In this document: in pieces, positions 15,939-22,399 of the stretch | How the letters are laid out: each line of letters opens with the position of its first letter | How positions within the stretch are numbered: position 1 is the stretch's first letter | Assembly (NCBI GenBank): GCA_025454565.1 | Contig: JALOOE010000003.1 | Coordinates: 1 to 24,820 of the forward strand | DNA length: 24,820 nt | Origin: Anaerolineae bacterium | Lineage (GTDB): Bacteria > Chloroflexota > Anaerolineae > CG2-30-64-16 | Direction of reading: 5' to 3' | Program-made: the position numbers and the translations under genes | Notes under the pieces: generated by a model | Database searches by the model: none | What the model saw: only the letters and a program-made list of their open reading frames with translations | What the model was told of the DNA's origin: nothing

Positions 15939-16343
15939 TCACGTCGCCACCACAAATGCGATCGCCATCCCGCCATCGTGGGAGAGGCTCAGCGCCCAAC
16001 GTGTCAGGCCACGCGCTTCAGCCAACTCGGCTGCTCGCCCATGCAGATGCACGTGCGGGCAGCGCGCCTCGTCTTGCACCACCTCGATGTCCAGGTAACC
16101 GACCGGGCCGAATCCCGTGCCGAGCGCCTTCGCCACCGCCTCTTTAGCCGCCCAGCGCGCCGCCAGCGACTCCGCACGCCTCCCGCAGTCCGCCAGCTCG
16201 CGCTCGGTGAAGACGCGCCGGCCGAACCGTTCGCCGTAGCGTTCGGCGATCAGGGTCACGCGGCGCACCTCGACGAGATCGACGCCGACGCACAAATTGC
16301 GAATTGCGAATTGCGAATTGCGAATCACGTCGTCCGCATGCAT
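15939..16343 (-). CDS. acpS: Holo-[acyl-carrier-protein] synthase
   Basis: This 4'-phosphopantetheinyl transferase transfers the phosphopantetheine arm of CoA onto a serine of acyl carrier protein, activating it for fatty acid synthesis. The AcpS signature is present: Asp22 in VGVDLVEV and Glu68 in ARWAAKEAVAKALGTG match the two magnesium ligands of the family. FTERELADC comes between them, and the protein ends in LSLSHDGGMAIAFV, with the usual S-x-S-H-D/E. Counted from the ATG at 16343 it is 134 aa. However, the first 16 residues are unlike the family and are partly encoded by a 7-bp tandem repeat. A TTG at 16295 starts just before CVGVDLVEV, where AcpS proteins normally begin, and would give 118 aa. 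Neither start has a good ribosome site. It is the last gene of the minus-strand cluster, 50 bases after the M16 pair. Confidence 0.93.
   Translation of the reverse strand: MHADDVIRNSQFAIRNLCVGVDLVEVRRVTLIAERYGERFGRRVFTERELADCGRRAESLAARWAAKEAVAKALGTGFGPVGYLDIEVVQDEARCPHVHLHGRAAELAEARGLTRWALSLSHDGGMAIAFVVAT
16296..16323. repeat. Four-copy 7-bp tandem repeat over the acpS 5' end
   Basis: ATTGCGA is repeated exactly four times (16296-16302, 16303-16309, 16310-16316, 16317-16323). It lies directly upstream of the likely TTG start of acpS and inside the reading frame if the ATG at 16343 is used. A related octamer CCGCAATC occurs twice at 16373-16394. Confidence 0.9.
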
Positions 16344-16392
16344 AAGTTCGTTCTATCCCAAGTCATCTGAGTCCGCAATCACCAATCCGCAA

Positions 16393-17751
16393 TCATCCCG
16401 GTCCTGCTACCGCCAGCACATATTTGCCCGTCGCCAGATATTTCTGCGCAGCCTGCTGCACATCGTCGGCGGTCAGGTTGTTGATGATGCCGGTGTAGCG
16501 CTCGACGTAGTCCAGCCCGAGACCCTGCCATTCGATATCGACCAGGATGCTGGCAACGCCATCATTGGTCTCGAGTTGGAGCGGCAGCGAGCCGGTCAGA
16601 TAGCGCTTGCAGTCGACCAACTCATCTTCGGGCACGCGCTCGTCAGCCAGCCGCCGCACCTCTTCGAGCATCGCGCCGATCGCCCGATTGACGTTGGCCG
16701 GGTTGACGCCGGCAATCGTCAGCCACATCCCGTTCTGCCGCCCGGCTGCGAGCTGGCTGTACGCGTAATAGGCCATCCCCTGGCGCTCGCGCACGTTCGT
16801 GCCCAAACGCCCCATCATGCCGAAGACGCCGAGCACCGTGTTCGCCAGCCGGGCCTGGTCGAAGTCGGGAGCGAGCCGGGGCATGGCGGGCCAGCCCATG
16901 ATGATATCCGACTGGCTCTTGTCGGGCATCGACACGCGGCGCTCACGGACGCTTTCCAGACCGGGGACCGGTGGCAGATCGGCGCGCGCCGGACGATCGC
17001 CCGTCCAGCCGCCGAATACCGAAGCCACGCGCGCCACCGCCTCCTGGACGGAGATCGCGCCCACCACGGCGATGACCATTCCCTGGGGCCGGTAGAACGT
17101 CTCGTAGAACTTCACCAGATCATCGCGCTGGATCGCCGTGATCGTCTGGCGCGTACCCAACATGTTGCGACCCAAAGGATGATCGCCATACGCCAACTCG
17201 CGAAACGCGAGGCTTGCCATCTGCCGCGTATCATTTTCGCGCTCGGCGATGGCCGTCATGCGCAGCCCGCGCACCTTCTCGACATGATCGGCGGGGAAGA
17301 CAGGATGCCGCAACTCGTCGGACAGCACATCCAACACCAGGTCGAGATCCTCGGTCAGCGATTTGGTCGAGAAACTGGTCGTGTACCGGTCGGCGCCGAA
17401 GCCGATCGACGCACCGACCGCCTCCACCGTCTCGCTGATCTCGGCGAAGGAGCGGCGCTGCGTGCCGCGACTCAGCAGGCTCGTCGTGTAGGAGGCCAGG
17501 CCGGTGAGGCCCGCCGGCTCGTCCAGGTTGCCGACCTGCAGATAGCCTTCCAGCACAATGGACGGCGCGCTCCAGTTCTCGCGCGCCAGCACCGTGATGC
17601 CGTTGGGCAGCGTGGTGCGCAGGACATCGTCGGGGCCGGGCAACGACGAGCGAGAGTGCGAGAGAGCCGGGGAAAGCGTGCGCGAGAAAACAGGGAGCTG
17701 TCTTCGTTCGCTGATTTGCCGATTTGCCGATTCGCCGATTCGCCTATTCAC
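16393..17751 (-). CDS. M16 peptidase family protein, inactive partner
   Basis: A 452-aa two-domain M16 protein lacking the zinc site. Aligned with the upstream partner, the HxxEH motif position reads SYTTS (in GLASYTTSLLSRG), so both histidines and the glutamate are lost. Such genes normally pair with an active M16 subunit, and one copy supplies substrate-binding features, as in the mitochondrial processing peptidase and bacterial alpha/beta pairs. The family body starts near DVLRTTLPNGITVLARE, and the C-terminal domain with its GLGTNVRERQGMAYYAYS region is intact. I choose the GTG at 17751 because GGGGAGG lies six bases upstream and the start overlaps the partner's stop by eight bases (GTG...TAG). 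It adds about 45 Arg- and Ser-rich residues partly encoded by an 8-bp repeat. A TTG at 17643 is an alternative. Confidence 0.9.
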   Translation of the reverse strand: MNRRIGESANRQISERRQLPVFSRTLSPALSHSRSSLPGPDDVLRTTLPNGITVLARENWSAPSIVLEGYLQVGNLDEPAGLTGLASYTTSLLSRGTQRRSFAEISETVEAVGASIGFGADRYTTSFSTKSLTEDLDLVLDVLSDELRHPVFPADHVEKVRGLRMTAIAERENDTRQMASLAFRELAYGDHPLGRNMLGTRQTITAIQRDDLVKFYETFYRPQGMVIAVVGAISVQEAVARVASVFGGWTGDRPARADLPPVPGLESVRERRVSMPDKSQSDIIMGWPAMPRLAPDFDQARLANTVLGVFGMMGRLGTNVRERQGMAYYAYSQLAAGRQNGMWLTIAGVNPANVNRAIGAMLEEVRRLADERVPEDELVDCKRYLTGSLPLQLETNDGVASILVDIEWQGLGLDYVERYTGIINNLTADDVQQAAQKYLATGKYVLAVAGPG

Positions 17752-17752
17752 C
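17713..17752. repeat. Five-copy 8-bp tandem repeat at the M16 gene junction
   Basis: GATTTGCC (17713-17720, 17721-17728) is followed by GATTCGCC (17729-17736, 17737-17744) and a degenerate TATTCACC (17745-17752). It covers the GTG start of the inactive M16 gene and the stop of the active one. Confidence 0.85.
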
Positions 17753-19075
17753 GCCCACCTCCCCACCATCATCATCCGTCGCCTGCCCATCGTCGCCCGT
17801 GGGCGTGTACCAGCCGACCGTACGCAGTTTGGGTTGGAGATAGACTTGTGCCACGCGTTGTACGTCGGCCACAGTCACCGCGGAAAGCCTATCCAGGAAG
17901 CTCTCGAACCAGCCGACCTCGGCCAGGAGCTCGCTGAAACCGAGCCAATAGCCCTGGTCGGTGACGCTCTCGCTCGAATAGGCGAACTGCGCCCGCGTCT
18001 GCTTGATGGCCTTATCCAACTCCTGCTGCGTGACCGGCTCGTCCAACACGCGTTGGATCTCAGCGAACAGCGCCGCCTCGACCTCCTGCAGGGTGTGGCC
18101 GTGGCGCACCGTGGCCGAGAAGCTGAAGAGATACGGGTCGATGGTGGAGGTCATCGTGCAGTCGGCGTCGGCCGCCAGCTCCGTCTCGACCAACGCCTTG
18201 TAGAGACGCGAGCTGCGATTCGACGTGCGACTCCCCATCATCGACATGCCCTTGGCGCCGCCCAGGATCGAATCGAGCACGACCAGCGGGTAGAAATCGG
18301 GATCGGTGGCACGCGGCGCGCGGTAGCCCACTTCCAGATAAGACGTGGTGCCCGGCCCTTCGACAGTGACGCGGCGCTCGCCACGCTGTTGCGGCTCCTG
18401 CGCCGTGAAAGGCGGCAGCGCCGGCCCATGCGGAATGCAGCCGAAGAGCTCGTTGATGCGGGCCAGCATCGCGTCGCTCTCGAAATCGCCGGCCACCGCC
18501 ACGATGGCGTTATTCGGCGCATAGAAGGTACGATAGTGCGAATAGAGCTGTTCGCGCGTCATCGTCTCGAGATCGCACTGCCAGCCGATCACGGAATGAT
18601 GATAGGAGTGCGCCTGGAAGGACGCCGCCTGCAGCGCCTCGCTCAACAGGAAATTCGGGTCGTTCTCGTTCCCCTGCCGCTCCGAAATGATGACCGTGCG
18701 TTCGAGATCGGTTTCGGCCGGGTCGAAGATGGCGTTCGCCATGCGATCCGATTCGACGCGCAGCGCCAGATCGATCCGGTCGGACGGCAGCGTCTCGAAA
18801 TACGTCGTGAAGTCGATCCACGTCATCCCGTTGAACATACCGCCTTCGCGCGCCACCGCCTTGTCGAACTCGCCCTGCGGATAGGTCGGTGTGCCTTTGA
18901 AAAGCATATGCTCGACCCAATGTGAGATGCCGGTGATCCCGGCGTGTTCGTTGCGGCTCCCCACCCGATACCAGACCCAGAAGCTGGCAACGGGCGCATG
19001 GTGCATCTCACGCGTCAACACGGTCAGCCCATTGTCCAGAGTTGTTTTCCTGATCGCAGATTTCTGCTCAGTCAC
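17744..19075 (-). CDS. M16 family zinc metallopeptidase, active subunit
   Basis: A 443-aa peptidase with the inverted zinc motif HxxEH: His52, Glu55 and His56 in ISHWVEHMLF, with Glu132 in IISERQGNE about 75 residues later as the third ligand. The family opens with TTLDNGLTVLTREMHHAPV and the C-terminal domain has the usual GGAKGMSMMGSR and SSRLYKALVE region. It belongs to the pitrilysin/processing-peptidase group and likely cleaves short peptides or exported protein fragments together with the following inactive subunit. No signal peptide is seen, so it is probably cytoplasmic. The GTG start at 19075 overlaps the previous gene's TGA as GTGA, with an AAGGGA site upstream, indicating translational coupling. 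The acidic tail is rich in Asp, Gly and Glu. Confidence 0.95.
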   Translation of the reverse strand: MTEQKSAIRKTTLDNGLTVLTREMHHAPVASFWVWYRVGSRNEHAGITGISHWVEHMLFKGTPTYPQGEFDKAVAREGGMFNGMTWIDFTTYFETLPSDRIDLALRVESDRMANAIFDPAETDLERTVIISERQGNENDPNFLLSEALQAASFQAHSYHHSVIGWQCDLETMTREQLYSHYRTFYAPNNAIVAVAGDFESDAMLARINELFGCIPHGPALPPFTAQEPQQRGERRVTVEGPGTTSYLEVGYRAPRATDPDFYPLVVLDSILGGAKGMSMMGSRTSNRSSRLYKALVETELAADADCTMTSTIDPYLFSFSATVRHGHTLQEVEAALFAEIQRVLDEPVTQQELDKAIKQTRAQFAYSSESVTDQGYWLGFSELLAEVGWFESFLDRLSAVTVADVQRVAQVYLQPKLRTVGWYTPTGDDGQATDDDGGEVGGE

Positions 19076-20091
19076 GCGCCACTCCCTTCACTCATCACTG
19101 TTTCATCCTGTTTGATATTCGCCGCATCGCGCCACTTGATCCCCTCACGCAGCATATAATAGCCACCGAGCGCTGTGATCGGCAACCACAGAGCGACGTG
19201 CAGCACCACAGTATACCCGAAAGCCAAGCTGTAGGGAACTCCCAACGCTTCGAGCACCCGTGCGCCAACCTCGAACGTGCCGATGTAACCGGGCGCCGAC
19301 GGCAGCGTCGTCGTCAGGTTGACCACGCCGTTCATCAGCATCAGCCCAACGAACGGCACGAAGAAGACAAAGGCGTGCATGACGAACCAGTACTTCACCG
19401 TCTCCAGCAGCCAGATGACGACCGACGTGACAAAGACCATCAGGACATCGCGGCCGTTGCGGAGGAATGCCAACCCATCCATGAAACGTTTATAGAACCC
19501 TTCCACGGGCGGCCGGAAGCGCGCCGGCAGAAAGCGATCCGCAAAGAAATGATAGAGCGCATCGGCACGCTGCGGACTGACGGCCGCCCACAGGAATAGA
19601 ACAAGGGCGCCAAAAAAGAGGAGGCTGGCGCCGACAACGACGCCGCGATAGAAGTTGGGGATGCGATCGGCGCCGACGAACGGCAGCGCAAAAAAGACGA
19701 ACAGCAGCATCACCAGCCCATCGAACACTCGCTCGATGATGATTGGCGCCAGCGACGTCATCATCGGCACCTGCTCATCTTTCCTCAGCACATATGCCCG
19801 CAGCAACTCGCCCAGGCGCGCGGGAAAGACGTTGTTGCCGAAGTAGCCGATGCAGACGATGGGAAACAGCTTACGCACCGTGATCGATTTGACCGGCCGC
19901 AGGAGGTAGTGCCAGCGCCAGGTGCGTGCCACGACTGCCAGGAAGTAGACCGCGATGCCCGGCAGCAGCCAAATGTAGTTGGCCGTGCGCAGATAGAACC
20001 ATACTTCCTGCAGGTGCAGCCCCTGCACCGCCAGCCAAACAAAGAACAGACTGACCAGGATCCCAAGGATGAGTTGCCAACGATTCTTCAC
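19072..20091 (-). CDS. Flippase-like membrane protein (UPF0104, LPG-synthase TM family, PF03706)
   Basis: A 339-aa integral membrane protein with about eight hydrophobic segments and no soluble catalytic domain. It carries the family's hallmarks: ARTWRWHYLLRP after the second helix, GYFGNNVFPARLGELLRAYVL (the N-x-x-P-x-R-x-G-E motif), and LPSAPGYIGTFEVG toward the end. Members include the membrane half of MprF, which moves lysyl-phosphatidylglycerol across the membrane, and AglD-like proteins. This one lacks the synthetase half and so is a stand-alone flippase-like protein, probably for a lipid or lipid-linked sugar. The GTG at 20091 follows GGAGG at five bases. It opens the coupled cluster with the M16 peptidases and acpS. 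Confidence 0.93.
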   Translation of the reverse strand: MKNRWQLILGILVSLFFVWLAVQGLHLQEVWFYLRTANYIWLLPGIAVYFLAVVARTWRWHYLLRPVKSITVRKLFPIVCIGYFGNNVFPARLGELLRAYVLRKDEQVPMMTSLAPIIIERVFDGLVMLLFVFFALPFVGADRIPNFYRGVVVGASLLFFGALVLFLWAAVSPQRADALYHFFADRFLPARFRPPVEGFYKRFMDGLAFLRNGRDVLMVFVTSVVIWLLETVKYWFVMHAFVFFVPFVGLMLMNGVVNLTTTLPSAPGYIGTFEVGARVLEALGVPYSLAFGYTVVLHVALWLPITALGGYYMLREGIKWRDAANIKQDETVMSEGSGA

Positions 20092-20212
20092 GCACGCCTC
20101 CGCGCGCTACGGCCAGAAAGCAGCGAGCGGGCCGACACCCGATACGCCTCCGCGTTCCCTTGCCGGAGGGGCCAGGTGGGCCCGCCCACAAACGCAGCCG
20201 GTCGATTTCGCG

Positions 20213-20467
20213 TCAGACTGCTGCTGCCACCGGTTCCTGCGCGCCCAGCATCACGCCAAGCACACGCTCCATGGCCATGGTGTGGCTGCACACACCCCGC
20301 TGCTCAAAAAAGTCGCACTCGCAGTGCCAAACCCCGCTGTCGTACCCAACTTTGTAAGCCTGATGCTTTCCATGGAACTCGACTTCAAAACTCTTGAAGC
20401 TGATGCGCTCCGGTTGTTCCGCGTACTCACGCGCTTTGCTGATCTTGGCGATCATCGCCGAATCCAT
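20213..20467 (-). CDS. Small SWIM zinc-finger protein
   Basis: An 84-aa protein built almost entirely of one SWIM zinc finger. Cys49, Cys51, Cys60 and His62 make the pattern C-x-C-x8-C-x-H in VWHCECDFFEQRGVCSHTMAM. An N-terminal helical half (AKISKAREYAEQPERI) precedes a strand FKSFEVEFHGKHQAYKV. SWIM fingers bind DNA or proteins and occur in plant MuDR transposases, MEKK1 and bacterial helicase-linked proteins; small stand-alone bacterial copies have no known role. The ATG at 20467 is chosen because GAGGAGG lies seven bases upstream; the earlier start at 20527 overlaps the promoter. It has its own promoter at 20509-20537 and is about 120 bases before the flippase gene. Confidence 0.85.
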   Translation of the reverse strand: MDSAMIAKISKAREYAEQPERISFKSFEVEFHGKHQAYKVGYDSGVWHCECDFFEQRGVCSHTMAMERVLGVMLGAQEPVAAAV

Positions 20468-20508
20468 AAGGAAGCCTCCTCGAGCATTTGGAGTTGGTAC
20501 CCATCCTC

Positions 20509-20537
20509 TGTATAACCGGACTGGCACCAGATGTCAA
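20509..20537 (-). promoter_or_regulatory. Sigma-70-type promoter for the SWIM gene
   Basis: On the minus strand TTGACA (20537-20532) and TATACA (20514-20509) are spaced 17 bp. The leader to the ATG at 20467 would be about 35 nt. Confidence 0.65.
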
Positions 20538-20603
20538 TCGGTTTCGCTGCGTGGCTGCTCTACGATTGCTCTACGCCGCTGAGCGCCGCCACCAGGCGCC
20601 TGG

Positions 20604-21938
20604 TCATGGCTTACGCGTGGCCGGTTGCTGGCGCGCATCCGACCCCGAAAGCAGATAGTAACGCTGCCCCTGCGCTTCCTGCACCACATTCAGCAGCCCC
20701 TCGCCGCCCTGCCGTGTCCAGAGATCACGCGATGCCGTAAGCAGTTGGTCGTGCAGCGGCTTCTCGGCGGCGGGATCGGGGAAAAGCCCCAACCGGGCCG
20801 CCAGCAAGGCCTGCCGCAGCAGCTCCACGCGCGCCGGGCCGGCATCCGCCGGCAGCAACGTATCGAGTTGCCGACCATAGCCGTTCGTCAGATCGGTGTG
20901 TGCGCCGACCAGCTCATCTCGGATCACCTCGACCTGTTGCGCCCATTCAGAGGCGAGCGCCGCGCCGAATGCGCCACTGGCGGCGCGATACTTCATGGTG
21001 AGCCAGGCCACCCGGTCGTGCAACAGCGTCAATCGATCTGCGTCGGGAAGGTTGGCCGCTGCGGCATAGAACTCGGCGCGAGCGGCATCTTCTGCCCGCA
21101 GCGCCTTGCCCAAAGACTCAACCAGCGCATTGCGCGTGTTCGGCGAGGAGCTGAGCCAGCGCGCCGCCATCTGCGCAGCGGCCTGCTGGCGGTCCGTCAT
21201 CGCCGTCACCACCGGCGGCGGCAGCTTGACGCCGCTGCGCAGCGCCGGCAGCACGGGCTGCCCCGGTTCCACCTTCACGCCGGGCCCGGCGCTGGCCGTC
21301 TCCATCCCTGTCCTTAGCGCCTGCGCGGTAGCCGCATCGCCGAGGGCGCGGTACGCCGCTTCCACGCGTTCCAGGATGGTGCGACGCTGGGCCGGCAGCA
21401 ACATCAGGCTATGACGTGCAATACTCTCGGCCTGCGCCAGCGCCAGGCGCGCTGCCGGCATCCGCTGTAACTCGACAAAACGCGATGCGGCCTGCATGGA
21501 GATGTCAGCGCGGGTCATATCACTGAGATAGGGGCTGAGCGCCGCCACATCGAGCGCAGCCTGCACCGCAGACGCGGCCCGTTCGGGCTCCGCCTTCAGG
21601 TAGCGATCCGCCAGGAGCAGCCAATGCCCGCTGCGCTGGCTATCGGGCAATAAAACACTATACGCCAGGCCGGCATAGGCCGTCTCGATCTCATTCGCAT
21701 CCAGCGCGGCGCGGATCACCCGATCTTCCGGTTCTCCGGCCAGCGATAGCACGGCCAGATCGGGCGCTACGGCCTGGGGCCGCACAGCCTCCACAGGGCT
21801 TACCCACGTTATCTTCGCCGCGGCCTCACGCGACAAATAGAGATATGCGCCCAAGAGCGCCAGACCCGTCAGGGTCAACACCACCACGCCGGCCACGAGC
21901 GCGACCAGCAGCCAATTCGATTTGCGGAGCGGCCTCAT
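20604..21938 (-). CDS. Membrane-anchored helical-repeat protein of unknown function
   Basis: A 444-aa protein with one N-terminal membrane helix (WLLVALVAGVVVLTLTGLALLGAYLYL, residues about 9-35) preceded by basic residues, so the body is probably outside the cytoplasm. The rest is strongly helical and rich in Ala, Leu and Arg, with repeated A-x-x-A-L patterns reminiscent of TPR-like units (for example around GHWLLLADRYLKAEPERAASAVQAAL and RHSLMLLPAQRRTILERVEAAYRALGD). I do not recognise a named family. No enzyme motif or cysteine is visible. It is divergent from the cell-wall-type gene on the plus strand, so a role at the cell surface is plausible but unproven. The ATG at 21938 has only a weak GGTGG site upstream. 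Confidence 0.8.
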   Translation of the reverse strand: MRPLRKSNWLLVALVAGVVVLTLTGLALLGAYLYLSREAAAKITWVSPVEAVRPQAVAPDLAVLSLAGEPEDRVIRAALDANEIETAYAGLAYSVLLPDSQRSGHWLLLADRYLKAEPERAASAVQAALDVAALSPYLSDMTRADISMQAASRFVELQRMPAARLALAQAESIARHSLMLLPAQRRTILERVEAAYRALGDAATAQALRTGMETASAGPGVKVEPGQPVLPALRSGVKLPPPVVTAMTDRQQAAAQMAARWLSSSPNTRNALVESLGKALRAEDAARAEFYAAAANLPDADRLTLLHDRVAWLTMKYRAASGAFGAALASEWAQQVEVIRDELVGAHTDLTNGYGRQLDTLLPADAGPARVELLRQALLAARLGLFPDPAAEKPLHDQLLTASRDLWTRQGGEGLLNVVQEAQGQRYYLLSGSDARQQPATRKP

Positions 21939-21984
21939 GCCACCACCATATCAGCAATGTCCTCTGTTGCCGGATGACGTTGGA

Positions 21985-21993
21985 AGTATACCA
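21985..21993 (-). promoter_or_regulatory. Extended -10 promoter for the helical protein gene
   Basis: On the minus strand TGG-TATACT (21993-21985) gives an extended -10 with a five-of-six -10 match and no clear -35. The leader to the ATG at 21938 would be about 40 nt. Confidence 0.45.
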
Positions 21994-22111
21994 TATTGTT
22001 CCCTGAAGCCCGAAAACTGGAACCTTCTGGTTCTGTGCTTCGTCTAGCTTCAGACGAGTTGTGTCCGGGTGGGGCTGTCACTACCGGGCGTCAGACCTTC
22101 AGGTATTCTGT

Positions 22112-22140
22112 TTGCCAAATCATCGCGCCTATGCTAGAAT
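22112..22140 (+). promoter_or_regulatory. Sigma-70-type promoter for the multidomain cell-wall gene
   Basis: TTGCCA (22112-22117) and TAGAAT (22135-22140) each match five of six bases, are spaced 17 bp, and have an extended-10 TGC before the -10. It gives a leader of about 250 nt. Confidence 0.6.
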
Positions 22141-22399
22141 TTCCTTCGTGTTTGCGGTTCTTGCGAATGAGCGGCCAAGGTACGCCGCGGAGTAATGCAC
22201 GGCTTGACCGACTTCGATTGCGCTGCGGCGACAACTTACCACCATTGCCTGCCGAGTCTGCTTGGCCACTGCCCCAGTCAGGCGCTCGCAGCAGTAGCTC
22301 ACCTGACCCGAAGCGTCCCGCATATGCGCCAGCTTCGGGCGATTTCTTGTCCGGCGCGGCCCTTATTGTGCGCGAGCGCCGAGCTAGTCCCTTAGGAGC

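Larger units (their letters stand above)
21939..22399. other. Divergent promoter region with long leader
   Basis: This 461-base gap lies between divergent genes and holds the two promoters listed separately. About 250 bases of plus-strand leader remain between the plus promoter and the start at 22400. I see no convincing gene there and no clear riboswitch fold. Confidence 0.4.

Noticed and set aside
16297..17937. A long plus-strand open frame opposite the inactive M16 gene
   Set aside because: It is antisense to a real M16 family gene with recognisable conserved blocks, and its own product is Arg/His-rich with no domain.
17558..18925. A long plus-strand open frame opposite the active M16 gene
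   Set aside because: It is a shadow of the minus-strand peptidase, which has the HxxEH motif.
20468..20527. Earlier start for the SWIM protein
   Set aside because: It overlaps the predicted promoter and lacks a ribosome site; the ATG at 20467 has GAGGAGG.
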